From positions 1-64,000 of the forward strand of contig JACCEP010000015.1 of NCBI GenBank assembly GCA_013416395.1: DNA of 64,000 bases, read 5' to 3'. Positions within the stretch are counted from its first letter, which is position 1. Each line of letters starts with the position of its first letter. The notes under the pieces were generated by a model that saw only the letters and a list, made by a program, of their open reading frames with translations, was not told where the DNA came from and made no database searches. Source of the DNA: Alcaligenaceae bacterium (GTDB lineage: Bacteria > Pseudomonadota > Gammaproteobacteria > Burkholderiales > Burkholderiaceae_B). This document shows positions 1 to 7,380 of the stretch, one piece after another. The position numbers and the translations under genes are program-made.

Positions 1-1
1 C

Positions 2-73
2 CGGTTGCCCACACACAGGGCCAGCCAGATCGACGAACTGTTGCCGCATAATTGGCAGCCTGCCACACCCTGA
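2..73 (+). pseudogene. IS66 family transposase TnpC, C-terminal end (runs in from outside the window)
   Basis: Reading the + strand from base 2 gives 23 residues ending ELLPHNWQPATP before a TGA at 71-73. This matches the conserved C-terminal tail of IS66-family TnpC transposases (usual form IDELLPHRW). Only the tail is inside the window, so it cannot be told whether the upstream part is intact. About 30 bp after the stop comes an IS66-type terminal inverted repeat, as expected for the right end of an IS66 copy. It faces the opposite way from the tnpA-tnpB-tnpC remnants that follow. Confidence 0.7.
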
Positions 74-105
74 CTGACAACTACGCCTGCATCAGCAGGC
101 GTCAA

Positions 106-127
106 GGTGTGTTCGCCGGAATCTTAC
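106..127 (+). repeat. IS66 terminal inverted repeat (right end of the + strand copy)
   Basis: On the reverse strand the segment begins GTAAGATTCCGGCGAAC, which fits the GTAAG-start of IS66-family ends. It agrees at about 17 of 22 positions with the end at 1065-1086. It marks where the + strand IS66 stops; from base 128 the sequence is the interior of another IS66 tnpC read on the - strand. Confidence 0.65.
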
Positions 128-290
128 GCTGCGCCAGGGCGTTCTCACGATCTGCCAATGACTGACGAGTCTGGACCAGCTGCTGTTCGCGCTCGAGCAG
201 CAATGCACGTAGTGCACAGGCATCCAGGTGTTCAAGGTTCGAGGGCAGCGGCGAATTCATAGAAACGAAGTTTGCCACAGAGCGGCTCAT
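128..290 (-). pseudogene. IS66 transposase TnpC, N-terminal fragment
   Basis: The start MSRSVANFVSMNSPLPSNLE and the following leucine-rich stretch with LLLEREQQL are typical of the leader and coiled-coil region of IS66 TnpC, which is normally about 500 residues long. The homologous part ends at roughly residue 54 (base 128). The frame then runs through the inverted repeat of the neighbouring copy and stops at 102. Zinc-binding and DDE domains are absent, so this is a dead fragment made by insertion of, or recombination with, the + strand IS66. Confidence 0.7.
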
Positions 291-338
291 GCCACTATGA
301 GCGCATGCCCGAATTGATTTTATCGCCTGCTTTTATAC

Positions 339-590
339 CTATATGACGTCGATGATGCCGCTGTCCCCCATACGGTGCCAGGGCAGCCAGACGCCCAAGC
401 CGTCATGCACCAGAATCTTCATGCGATTGGCCCGTCGATTGGCAAAGAGGTAGGCATGGTGAGGTCGCGCTGCTCCGAAGTCCTTGACCACACGTGCTAA
501 GGCCGTATCGGAGCCAGCACGCATGTCCATGGGTTCCACAGCTAACCAGATCTGATCGACACGGATCACGTGAACAGCTCCCGCGTCCAC
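339..590 (-). pseudogene. IS66 accessory protein TnpB (internally deleted)
   Basis: The 83-residue product has the IS66 Orf2 (TnpB) signature: IWLAVEPMDMRAG near the N-terminus, then HHAYLFANRRANRMKILVHD. In family members of about 115 residues this is followed by some 30 residues before the end motif LPWQRLG. Here GVW is joined directly to LPWHRMGDSGIIDVI, so an in-frame internal deletion is likely. Its start overlaps the 3' end of tnpA by 25 bp, as is common in IS66. Confidence 0.7.
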
Positions 591-1018
591 TGTGCCAGGG
601 CTTTGTGCTCGCTCGTTGGCCAGCGCACCTTCGTGGTCAGCCCCTGATTCGTCAGCTCGAGTTCGATAGTGTTCTTTACACCCTCTGGCTCAGGCGTTGG
701 CATAGCGGGCCTGGCTGGCGCAGTCTTACAGTCATCGGCAACTTGCAGGGGTGTAAACGGAATCCAGTTAGCCGGTGCCATATCAACCGTTGGTCGCACT
801 GACTCCACGTCTTCATCCTGCAAGACATGCTTGCTATAGCGCTCGTGCTCAACGATCCAACGCCGCAATACGTTAGCATTCATGCCTTGCTCGAGAGCCA
901 GGGATGCCACAGACACATTGCCTCGCAAGCATTCGGCCACCATCTCGGCTTTAAATTGGTCGGTGTAGCTGCGCCGAGCGCGATGTGGTTTAAGAGCGTT
1001 CTGATCCATAGCGTCCAC
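566..1018 (-). CDS. IS66 accessory protein TnpA (helix-turn-helix)
   Basis: A 150-residue protein. Residues about 15-55 (RRSYTDQFKAEMVAECLRGN, then VASLALEQGMNANVLRRWI) form the Transposase_8-type helix-turn-helix that defines IS66 TnpA (OrfA). The C-terminal part includes the usual basic/hydrophobic stretch ending in WTRELFT. It is the first gene of the truncated IS66 and reads from the inverted repeat at 1065-1086 inward. It appears full length, but with tnpC destroyed it is unlikely to support transposition. Confidence 0.75.
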   Translation of the reverse strand: MDAMDQNALKPHRARRSYTDQFKAEMVAECLRGNVSVASLALEQGMNANVLRRWIVEHERYSKHVLQDEDVESVRPTVDMAPANWIPFTPLQVADDCKTAPARPAMPTPEPEGVKNTIELELTNQGLTTKVRWPTSEHKALAQWTRELFT

Positions 1019-1064
1019 CTAATTTCGTGGACACCATGCTCTATCGAATTCAGCTCGCGCTCAA

Positions 1065-1086
1065 GGTGACTTCACCGGATGCTTAC
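1065..1086 (-). repeat. IS66 terminal inverted repeat (left end of the - strand copy)
   Basis: On the reverse strand it starts GTAAGCATCCGGTGAAG, the IS66-type end, and lies 46 bp upstream of the tnpA start. It is the outer boundary of the - strand IS66. The bases next to it (from 1087) belong to a group II intron maturase gene. The 8-bp target duplication cannot be checked because the partner end is missing. Confidence 0.65.
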
Positions 1087-1087
1087 G

Positions 1088-1294
1088 TACTACGCAGTGC
1101 CTACCAACGTGCGGCGCCTAGATGGCTTTCGTGCTGAAGCGTGCCGAGCATGGCTGCATGCCTTGCGTCGACGCAGCCAAAGGCATCGAATGCCATGGAA
1201 GCGCTTTGCCTCCATCGCCAATCGGTATATACCACGACCGCGTAAATTGCACCCTTACCCTGAAGAGCGCTTCCATGCGTTACACCCGAGGTAG
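1088..1294 (+). pseudogene. ltrA: Group II intron reverse transcriptase/maturase, C-terminal fragment
   Basis: The frame reads YYAVPTNVRRLDGF, then WLHALRRRSQ and later PRPRKLHPYPEERF. These are the hallmarks of the maturase X / HNH-linker C-terminus of bacterial group II intron proteins (family form YYAVPGN, LRRRSQ, HPWP). Only about 68 residues remain of a protein normally around 420-480 residues; everything upstream is cut off by the IS66 end. It cannot be functional. Confidence 0.7.
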
Positions 1295-1327
1295 GAGCCG
1301 TATGCGGTAATTCTGCACGTACGGATC
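1295..1327 (+). ncRNA. Group II intron domain V
   Basis: GAGCCGTATGCGG pairs with CTGCACGTACGGATC around a short loop TAATT. This gives the two-part hairpin with a bulge typical of domain V, and the AGC triad sits at 1296-1298. A GC-rich hairpin corresponding to domain VI follows at about 1333-1360. This is the catalytic core of a ribozyme whose 5' domains are missing. Confidence 0.65.
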
Positions 1328-1367
1328 TGTGCGGGGGGCACTGGGTAACCGGTGTCCCTACCGCGAC

Positions 1368-1606
1368 CCGAATACTGACACTGGAGACGTGCCATTTGTC
1401 TGTATTGCTGCGAGCGCGTCGACATAGCGACGCCCCGATTTGCCACGGCCAGACGAGGCCTGAAACTCTTTATCGAGAAAAACAGGTGGATGTGACCAAT
1501 CGATTACGGCGTGTAGTGTCGGTACAAATAAAGCAATAAAACCATCAAAATACTGCGCAAGCGCTTCCTTCCATGGGCTGTCGTAGTCGCAGGGAGTGTC
1601 GGCCAT
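1368..1606 (-). pseudogene. Rpn-family (DUF4351-like) protein, N-terminal fragment
   Basis: The first ~65 residues (DYDSPWKEALAQYFDGFIAL, then LHAVIDWSHPPVFLDKE) are closely similar to the start of the complete Rpn-type protein at 15607-16638, including the conserved D and E of the nuclease-like fold. The similarity fades just where the group II intron ends at 1367, so the gene was interrupted there. What lay beyond the intron and IS66 is not in the window. Confidence 0.65.
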
Positions 1607-1695
1607 TTGAGCTGCTCTGGGTAGACCAAAGCGAGCACTTTAAGCGTGATCTTCCGTCTCCAACAGACGTAATTTCCGATGCTGCGACTATTTGC

Positions 1696-3564
1696 CTACA
1701 ACAACCCCATGCCCTTCAGAAACGCGACCGACAACTCGTGCGCCGGCAGGTCTCGTGTCTGTCCTTGCTCCTGCCCTTGTCCCTGTCCTTGCCTCACACC
1801 TGACTCCATTCCCAGCTCCGACTCAAGCTCCGCCCCTTGCTTTACCCCTTGCAAACGACCTGACACCGAAGCCCGCAACGATTGGTTGGCCCAGTAAAAA
1901 TAATCGGTGGTGCCATCAGGCTCCCCCATACTGGCATACACCGCAGGCATGATGGGCACGTGGTCACCAAACACACACATGCCACCAGGGCGATCAAGGC
2001 TGTCCAGCGTAGCGGATACGGACTGCATCATGCGATCGGCATTGACGATATGCCGGGCATAAGCCACGACATCATCACACCCGGATGGTAGCGGCTCGGT
2101 GAAGTAGTGCTGCTGCTCGCCATCCGCCACGGTTTCCCAATCAAGCGGGCCGTGGTTTTCCATGGTGATGGCGTAGATGAACAAAGGCTGCCGTCCGTCG
2201 TCATCTCTCGCTTCGCCAAGCAGCGCCGCGATTTTATCGGCGACGGCTTCGTCCGAAATATAGGGCCCGAACCGCTTGGCGTCTGGAAACGCTTCTTGCC
2301 CAAGAAAAACATCAAACCCCATACCCGGAATCGTCAGCGTACGGCGATAAAATTCTGCGACGTATGGGTGCACGCAAACGGTTTTATACCCGAGGCTGCG
2401 CAGATAAGTGGCGATTGTCGGCACCGCATGCCGCGCGTACCGGCGATAAGGGTTGTAGCGGTGTACCCCCAATCGCGCAGGGTCCACGCCCGAGATCACG
2501 GCATACTCGGTACGTACAGTATTGGCGCCCCAGGCTGGAACATGCAAGCGCCCTTGCCCCTGTGCCTGCCCTCGCAAGGCGTCAAACGCCGACAACAGCT
2601 CAGGCTTTGCCGTGGAGAATGTTCGACGAAGGTCGAAGAACGATTCGCATTGCAGCATGACGAGGTCTGGTCGGTCGGTTGAACCAAGCGGCATGCGCAC
2701 GCCACCGGAAGCGTTCGCGACATGATTTGCTGCGTCTACAACCTGAACCGTGGCCCTCTCCAGATGGTGTGTCGAGGAGCCCTCGCCCACGCCAGTAACC
2801 GCTGCCGCGGCAGGGTCACGCCCCGCGCCCTTACTTGCTTTAATCTCTTTCGTCTCTGTCGCGTTGAGAAGCTTTCTGAACGGCGCATACTCATCAACCG
2901 GCGGCCGCACGCTTTCTTCTTGCCGGTAACGCCACAAGAAGTACAGAAAGCCCAGTTTGCGTTGATCTTGCCCGGCATTAAAGCTAACTGGCAACGGGGC
3001 CCGGCCTGCCGCAGCCAAGAGCGCCGCGCCGACGGCGACGAAACCCGCCATCACAACCAGTAATTGCAACACCCGCCCCAACCAGGAAACCTTCCATGCT
3101 TCAGGCAATATCCCCGTTACCCAGGCGACAGCCGAAAGGTTAAGCGCTGGCTCAAAATACAGCCCCACCGCAAGCGCCAGCCCATACCCTAGGGTCGCCA
3201 GCACGGCATTACGCACACCGAAAAACGGCAAATACAGCCGGGGGTATTTAATGGTGTCAGTAAAGTACTCAAAATCGGGGTAAATAAACGGCTCGCGCAG
3301 CATTACCCATTTGATGTTGCCGATTTCTATCAGTAAAAACAGAAAGGCCAGCAGGTTTATCGCGCCAAACCAGGGGCGCTGAAACACCAACAGCATAAGG
3401 CCAAAGAATGCCGTCCACAGCCCCACATGAACCAGCAAAGCCTGCCACCCGCGAATTATTGGGTTGACCGGCCGCGGTAGCGCTACCCATTCCATGGCAA
3501 AGCTAAGCACCAGGCCAAGCAGCCATGGGGCCCATAACGACGACAGAAGTGACGTATTACTCAC
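1696..3564 (-). CDS. LTA synthase / alkaline-phosphatase-superfamily membrane enzyme of the capsule cluster
   Basis: About 620 residues. The N-terminal ~190 residues contain four to five hydrophobic membrane segments. A periplasmic domain of the phosphoglycerol-transferase / sulfatase superfamily follows. Metal and catalytic signatures visible are MLQCESFFDL, WGANTVRTEYAVISG (with the likely nucleophile Thr), TMENHGPLDW and FGDHVPIMP. The C-terminus has a Q/G-rich stretch (RQGQGQGQEQGQ). The gene overlaps the end of the SDR gene, and kpsS lies before that, so it probably modifies or transfers a phospho-alcohol group onto a surface polysaccharide; that role is inference. A GTG at 3564 is taken as start; a TTG at 3573 is the alternative. 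It is the last gene before the mobile region. Confidence 0.8.
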   Translation of the reverse strand: MSNTSLLSSLWAPWLLGLVLSFAMEWVALPRPVNPIIRGWQALLVHVGLWTAFFGLMLLVFQRPWFGAINLLAFLFLLIEIGNIKWVMLREPFIYPDFEYFTDTIKYPRLYLPFFGVRNAVLATLGYGLALAVGLYFEPALNLSAVAWVTGILPEAWKVSWLGRVLQLLVVMAGFVAVGAALLAAAGRAPLPVSFNAGQDQRKLGFLYFLWRYRQEESVRPPVDEYAPFRKLLNATETKEIKASKGAGRDPAAAAVTGVGEGSSTHHLERATVQVVDAANHVANASGGVRMPLGSTDRPDLVMLQCESFFDLRRTFSTAKPELLSAFDALRGQAQGQGRLHVPAWGANTVRTEYAVISGVDPARLGVHRYNPYRRYARHAVPTIATYLRSLGYKTVCVHPYVAEFYRRTLTIPGMGFDVFLGQEAFPDAKRFGPYISDEAVADKIAALLGEARDDDGRQPLFIYAITMENHGPLDWETVADGEQQHYFTEPLPSGCDDVVAYARHIVNADRMMQSVSATLDSLDRPGGMCVFGDHVPIMPAVYASMGEPDGTTDYFYWANQSLRASVSGRLQGVKQGAELESELGMESGVRQGQGQGQEQGQTRDLPAHELSVAFLKGMGLL

Positions 3565-4327
3565 TGTACCCAAGTCGGTTCAGTATCCAGCCCGAGAAGG
3601 CGGAGGGGATCACGCCTAACAGCCAGCAGCCAAAATTGAGCGGAAACGGAAAGCTGATGCGTGCCTTGTTGCGCGCCAACCCTGCCTTGATGACGCGGGC
3701 GGCTTTTTGTGGTGGCCATAGAAATGGCTTGGGGCCGGCCATGCCATCACACATGTCAGATTTAACATAGCCAGGCAATATGACATTGACCTTGACGCCA
3801 TCAGGTTCCAGCCAGGTGCGCATGGCCTCGCCATAGGCACTGATGGCCGCCTTGCTGGCGCTATAGCTTGGGGTGATGGGTAGGCCTCGGTACGCGGCCA
3901 GCGAGCTCAGCAGAGCGATTTGCCCGGCGTTGCGGGCACGCATGGCAGGCAGCACACCTTGTACCGTTGCCAACGCCGCCTTGACGTTTACATCTAGCAG
4001 TCGCTGGATGTCTTCCCAGGTTTCGCCCCGGCGCTCTGGCCCGGTATCGATATTAACGCCCGCGTTAACAATGACCAGATCGGGTGACGTGCTTGCCGAC
4101 ACATCGCTCAACCATGCGATCAATGCGTCCGCGTCACGGATATCCAACACTTTGGTAATAACCTGGCTGCCCTTGTGCGTACATATGGCGGCGAGCTCTC
4201 GAAGCCGGTCTTGCCGGCGTCCTTGCAGTATCAGAGTAACGCCTGGCGCCGCGTAAGTTTCTGCCAGAGCCCCACCAATACCGCCGGTTGCACCGGTAAT
4301 CAGTACGGTTGATGGCGCTGCCGTCAT
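3557..4327 (-). CDS. Short-chain dehydrogenase/reductase in the capsule cluster
   Basis: A 256-residue classical SDR. The cofactor motif TGATGGIGGAL is near residue 12, the NAG motif (VIVNAGVN) near 90, the catalytic Ser in LLSSLAAYRG, and YSASKAA (YxxxK) near 160. The C-terminus has a hydrophobic tail that could associate with the membrane. The ATG overlaps the TGA of kpsS (4 bp), and its own end overlaps the next gene, so the three genes form one transcription unit. SDRs of this kind occur in Burkholderia-type capsule loci next to KpsS. The substrate is unknown. Confidence 0.85.
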   Translation of the reverse strand: MTAAPSTVLITGATGGIGGALAETYAAPGVTLILQGRRQDRLRELAAICTHKGSQVITKVLDIRDADALIAWLSDVSASTSPDLVIVNAGVNIDTGPERRGETWEDIQRLLDVNVKAALATVQGVLPAMRARNAGQIALLSSLAAYRGLPITPSYSASKAAISAYGEAMRTWLEPDGVKVNVILPGYVKSDMCDGMAGPKPFLWPPQKAARVIKAGLARNKARISFPFPLNFGCWLLGVIPSAFSGWILNRLGYSE

Positions 4328-5550
4328 GCGGACAGCGCTTCCAAGGGCGATTTTTCGGCCATGAGCCGCTCTACGGAACGTTCGACTGCCATGCGTATGC
4401 TGTCCTCCGAATAAAAGCCGCCGTTTATCTGCGTAGTATGAATAACGACGTTACGGAAATGATGAAACAACCTCATGTCGGGCATTTGCAGCTCGTGCCA
4501 GAATTCATCAAGCTGCCCTTGAAAGGTTAACCCGGCCATATCGTAAATAGGCTGGCCCAGCGCAATAAGTGGGCGCGCATGCCACAGGGCTGAGCCACCT
4601 ACCGTACTGTTAACGGTAATTACGCCTGTTGCATGGCTGAGCAGTGTGGGCAAATGACCACTTTCTAAAAACACAATTCGATGCTGTATGTCCAGCTCTT
4701 TCGCGAGCGCCAGTGCGTGGCGCTCATGATGGGCCAGACCGGGATCCAAAGGATGATTTTTGATCACCAGCCAGGCATCACCCGCAGCCTTGGCCGCAAA
4801 GGAACGCATGACACGGTCCATGAAGTGAGACATGTCTTCAAAGCAGGAATGCAAGCGTATTTGAGTGTCACTGTCGAGCTGCAATGGCAGCAGGTAAAAC
4901 ACACGGTCTTTGCGAACCAGGCTCGCGATGGCATCGGCGTCTCGTCGCTTGCGGCCACCTAAACGCACTGCACGTTTAACGTACCCGCTGTATTCAGTCC
5001 AGACACTGTGAGGCGCATGGCTGACATACTCAGGAAAGGCCCACCGGTTGCGCAAGCTGCATACGTGGTAAAGCACATCATGCCAGGCGCGCGCGCTAAA
5101 TGACGCGCCAAAAGTTTCCCCGTTGCGGTAGCGTGGCACCTTTTTGCCTGCTTCAAGGTAAAACTCGGGGTCTTTGGGCAACAGTGAATGAGCATTAACG
5201 CCACTGCGTTCCAGCGTCAGCCAGAACGGGCGAAAATAACCCTCTTCGTACACATGCGTGCGCACCCCTTTTTGCCTGGCCAGCTCAATGGCGGGCTTAT
5301 GCACGGGGCGCTGGTCACCAAACAATACGATGTCGGTAATGCCGTGGGTCTGGTAATAGTCTTGGTAGAAGTCAGCAAGCCCGTCTAACGAGCCCGCCCA
5401 AGGCGTAGCCTGGCCAGCGCGCCAGAAGGCTGCGTCACCACCATTGAAATTGATTTTAGAGACGTCTTGCCCTTGGGCTTTCAGCTTTTCGCCGAGCCGT
5501 GAAAAGAAAGGGGAACAGACTCCCTGAAGAAACAGAAACGAACGCGTCAT
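4324..5550 (-). CDS. kpsS: Capsular polysaccharide export protein KpsS (LipB), beta-Kdo transferase
   Basis: A 408-residue cytoplasmic protein starting FLFLQGVCSPFFSRL and continuing KINFNGGDAAFW, the hallmark N-terminus of KpsS/LipB. ITDIVLFGDQRPVHKPA and HVYEEGYFRPFWLTLE follow. In group 2 capsules KpsS starts the poly-beta-Kdo linker on phosphatidylglycerol, with KpsC extending it. It is first in a three-gene unit with the SDR and LTA-synthase-like genes. Other capsule genes (kpsC, kpsMTE) are not in this window and would have to lie beyond the IS66 region or elsewhere. Confidence 0.88.
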   Translation of the reverse strand: MTRSFLFLQGVCSPFFSRLGEKLKAQGQDVSKINFNGGDAAFWRAGQATPWAGSLDGLADFYQDYYQTHGITDIVLFGDQRPVHKPAIELARQKGVRTHVYEEGYFRPFWLTLERSGVNAHSLLPKDPEFYLEAGKKVPRYRNGETFGASFSARAWHDVLYHVCSLRNRWAFPEYVSHAPHSVWTEYSGYVKRAVRLGGRKRRDADAIASLVRKDRVFYLLPLQLDSDTQIRLHSCFEDMSHFMDRVMRSFAAKAAGDAWLVIKNHPLDPGLAHHERHALALAKELDIQHRIVFLESGHLPTLLSHATGVITVNSTVGGSALWHARPLIALGQPIYDMAGLTFQGQLDEFWHELQMPDMRLFHHFRNVVIHTTQINGGFYSEDSIRMAVERSVERLMAEKSPLEALSA

Positions 5551-5665
5551 TGAATACGTAGTGGACTACTGCGGAAATATCCCGGCCAAGTCGGATCAGT
5601 CGCACTGACTAATTATTAATGTGCTGAACCGCAGACATAACAGGACGCAAAAAAATGCCATTGTA

Positions 5666-6562
5666 TCAAAGACTAGATGCTGACCGGGAACTTATAGCTG
5701 TTGCCCACTTATGCGCTACCACTGGAGATGCCACACAACTGGCGTCAGCAGTGACGACACGCACCGCGCGCTCCAGCAATTGGATATCAGCCTCATGCTG
5801 TCGGGCTACATGGGGGTCTTCGAAAAAAATGACGCGCTGGCAGCGGCGTTCTAGTACAAGCTCGGCGATTTGGGCATCGCCGCCCAGTGGGCCACTGAGG
5901 TAGGGTTGTACCCACGGCGTTTCGCGTGGCCAACCGCGTGACCAGGCCAGTTCATTAAGACGCCCGCTAGTCGTGCCAGTACCTACCCGGTTTGCGAACT
6001 GCGACAGCAGATCAAAGTGTTGGTCTGCGAATTCAACCATTTGCCCCTTGAGGGCATCGTGGGCAATGAGTGCGACGGTTTGATGGCCAAGCTCGAAAAC
6101 GTCATCAAGCTTGCGGTCTGCCGGCAACCCTCGGCTGATGCGCTCGATTTCTACCCATTCAATGGCACCAAGCAGGGTTGATACAAAGGGTCGCCCGTGT
6201 GTGATGCACTGCCTTTTGAGGGCCAAGGCTTCAGGAAAGATGGAAGAAGGATCCACGGGGTCGATAAGATAAATGGCGCCGTCAAATGGCGTGCCGCCGT
6301 CTTCGCCTTCAGTGACGCGGGCAACCAGCTTCATGAGCCCGCCCTCGCGACCATAGGGGTAGCGAACTAGCCCCGGATACCCCTGCAGAAGATCAGAACG
6401 CTCGATGGCGTCACAGGTACGCCCGACGGTGTACAGCTCTACCCCGAGCTCGCGCAAGCCGCCTGCAGAGCGCTGCAGCCATTTGAACAGGGTTGCGTCA
6501 GCACCCTCGTGGTGAAGACGGTTGGCGGCAAGACCGAAACGCAAAATACTGGAAGATGACAC
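5666..6562 (-). CDS. Protein with two tandem methylglyoxal-synthase-like domains
   Basis: A 298-residue protein, about twice the length of MgsA. Residues ~165-275 match methylglyoxal synthase: VALIAHDALKGQ, GTGTTSGRL, SGPLGGDAQIAEL and IFFEDPH, retaining both catalytic-type Asp residues (GGD and DP). Residues ~5-150 look like a second, diverged copy: TVGRTCDAI, YPYGREGGLMKLVARV and IYLIDPVDPSS; its GGD is replaced by REGG. It lies downstream of iscA on the same strand with about 100 bp between. Whether it makes methylglyoxal or is a regulatory MGS-fold protein cannot be told from sequence. Confidence 0.75.
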   Translation of the reverse strand: MSSSSILRFGLAANRLHHEGADATLFKWLQRSAGGLRELGVELYTVGRTCDAIERSDLLQGYPGLVRYPYGREGGLMKLVARVTEGEDGGTPFDGAIYLIDPVDPSSIFPEALALKRQCITHGRPFVSTLLGAIEWVEIERISRGLPADRKLDDVFELGHQTVALIAHDALKGQMVEFADQHFDLLSQFANRVGTGTTSGRLNELAWSRGWPRETPWVQPYLSGPLGGDAQIAELVLERRCQRVIFFEDPHVARQHEADIQLLERAVRVVTADASCVASPVVAHKWATAISSRSASSL

Positions 6563-6663
6563 GCGTGACCCTGGAGTGCTTCAGATTGGTTGATACGTAT
6601 TGCATCAGACTGGATGATGCAGAGTAACTGAGACGGATTACGTGAACGTTACTTTAGCCTGAC

Positions 6664-6987
6664 TTATACCGTAAAAGACTCACCGCACCCGCAGGTGGCT
6701 TTTTCATTGGGGTTGCTGAAGCGAAAGCCTTCGTTAAGCCCCTCTCGACCGTAATCAAGCTGCGTGCCTTCAAGAAAGGGAAGGCTTTTTGGGCTGACGA
6801 ACACCTTGACGCCGTGCTGCTCGAAAACAATGTCTTCGGCATCAACGTCATCAACATAATCTAGCTTGTAGGCCATGCCCGAGCACCCGGTAAGGCGCAC
6901 GCCGAGCCGTAGGCCTACGCCCTGCCCGCGTTTTTCTATGTAACGATTGATATGGTCAGCCGCCCGTTCTGTAAGCGTAATAGCCAT
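6664..6987 (-). CDS. iscA: Iron-sulfur cluster assembly protein IscA
   Basis: A 107-residue A-type carrier with the three conserved cysteines: one in LTGCSGMAY (about residue 35) and two in the C-terminal CGCGESF. It follows iscU by 2 bp in the iscRSUA operon and probably carries iron or [2Fe-2S]/[4Fe-4S] clusters to apo-proteins in the cytoplasm. Full length for the family. In many proteobacteria hscB, hscA and fdx come next; here the next gene is the MGS-like protein. Confidence 0.95.
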   Translation of the reverse strand: MAITLTERAADHINRYIEKRGQGVGLRLGVRLTGCSGMAYKLDYVDDVDAEDIVFEQHGVKVFVSPKSLPFLEGTQLDYGREGLNEGFRFSNPNEKATCGCGESFTV

Positions 6988-6989
6988 AA

Positions 6990-7376
6990 TTACCTCTGAT
7001 GTTTGGTTTGGTAATCCTGGATGGCCGCTTGAATAGCGTCTTCAGCCAGGACGGAACAGTGGATTTTTATCGGTGGCAACGCCAGCGCTTCGGCGATTTG
7101 CGTATAGCTGATCTGCCCTGCCTGCTGAGGCGTTTTGCCGATAACCCATTCTGTTGCCAGGGAGCTGGCTGCGATGGCGCAGCCGCACCCGTAGGTTTTG
7201 AACCGTGCATCCTTTATGATACCCGACGCGTCAACCATAATCTGCAATTTGATGACATCACCCTGAGACGGCGCACCCACCAGTGCGGTGCCGACGTCTG
7301 GGTTAGCCGCATCGAACGAGCCCACATTGCGCGGGTTTTCGTAATAATCAAGAACTTTAGCGTTATACGATTGCAT
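6990..7376 (-). CDS. iscU: Iron-sulfur cluster scaffold IscU
   Basis: A 128-residue scaffold. Its three cysteines are in [12 protein letters not shown] (about residues 61-63) and [11 protein letters not shown] (about 105); the LPPIKIHC segment (LPPVK motif) is the HscA-binding loop. It starts 4 bp after the iscS stop, so it is translationally close to its sulfur donor. It receives sulfur from IscS and assembles [2Fe-2S] clusters. The presence of the HscA-recognition motif implies that hscA exists elsewhere, because it is not next to iscA here. Confidence 0.96.
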   Translation of the reverse strand: MQSYNAKVLDYYENPRNVGSFDAANPDVGTALVGAPSQGDVIKLQIMVDASGIIKDARFKTYGCGCAIAASSLATEWVIGKTPQQAGQISYTQIAEALALPPIKIHCSVLAEDAIQAAIQDYQTKHQR

Positions 7377-7380
7377 AGCC

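Larger units (their letters stand above)
128..1086 (-). mobile_element. Truncated IS66 family insertion sequence (tnpA, tnpB, start of tnpC)
   Basis: The gene order tnpA-tnpB-tnpC on the - strand and the GTAAG-type inverted repeat at 1065-1086 define an IS66 element. The element is incomplete: tnpC breaks off after about 54 codons at base 128, exactly where the inverted repeat of the oppositely oriented IS66 copy begins. TnpB also lacks an internal segment, so this copy is very probably immobile. At its outer end it abuts the middle of a group II intron maturase gene, so IS66 inserted into the intron. Confidence 0.75.
1087..1367 (+). mobile_element. 3' fragment of a group II intron
   Basis: The segment holds the last part of an intron-encoded reverse transcriptase/maturase followed by a 33-nt domain V and a domain VI-like hairpin ending near the CGCGAC at 1361-1367, which would be the 3' splice site. 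The 5' part of the intron is replaced by the IS66 boundary at 1086. The flanking sequence at its 3' side is an Rpn-family gene on the - strand, so the intron lies antisense to that gene and could not splice from its mRNA. Confidence 0.75.

Noticed and set aside
827-1069. 80-residue + strand frame inside the IS66 tnpA region
   Set aside because: Antisense to tnpA and its inverted repeat; no features of its own.
2107-2682. 191-residue + strand frame
   Set aside because: It is antisense to the LTA-synthase-like gene, which shows metal-site motifs and membrane segments on the other strand.
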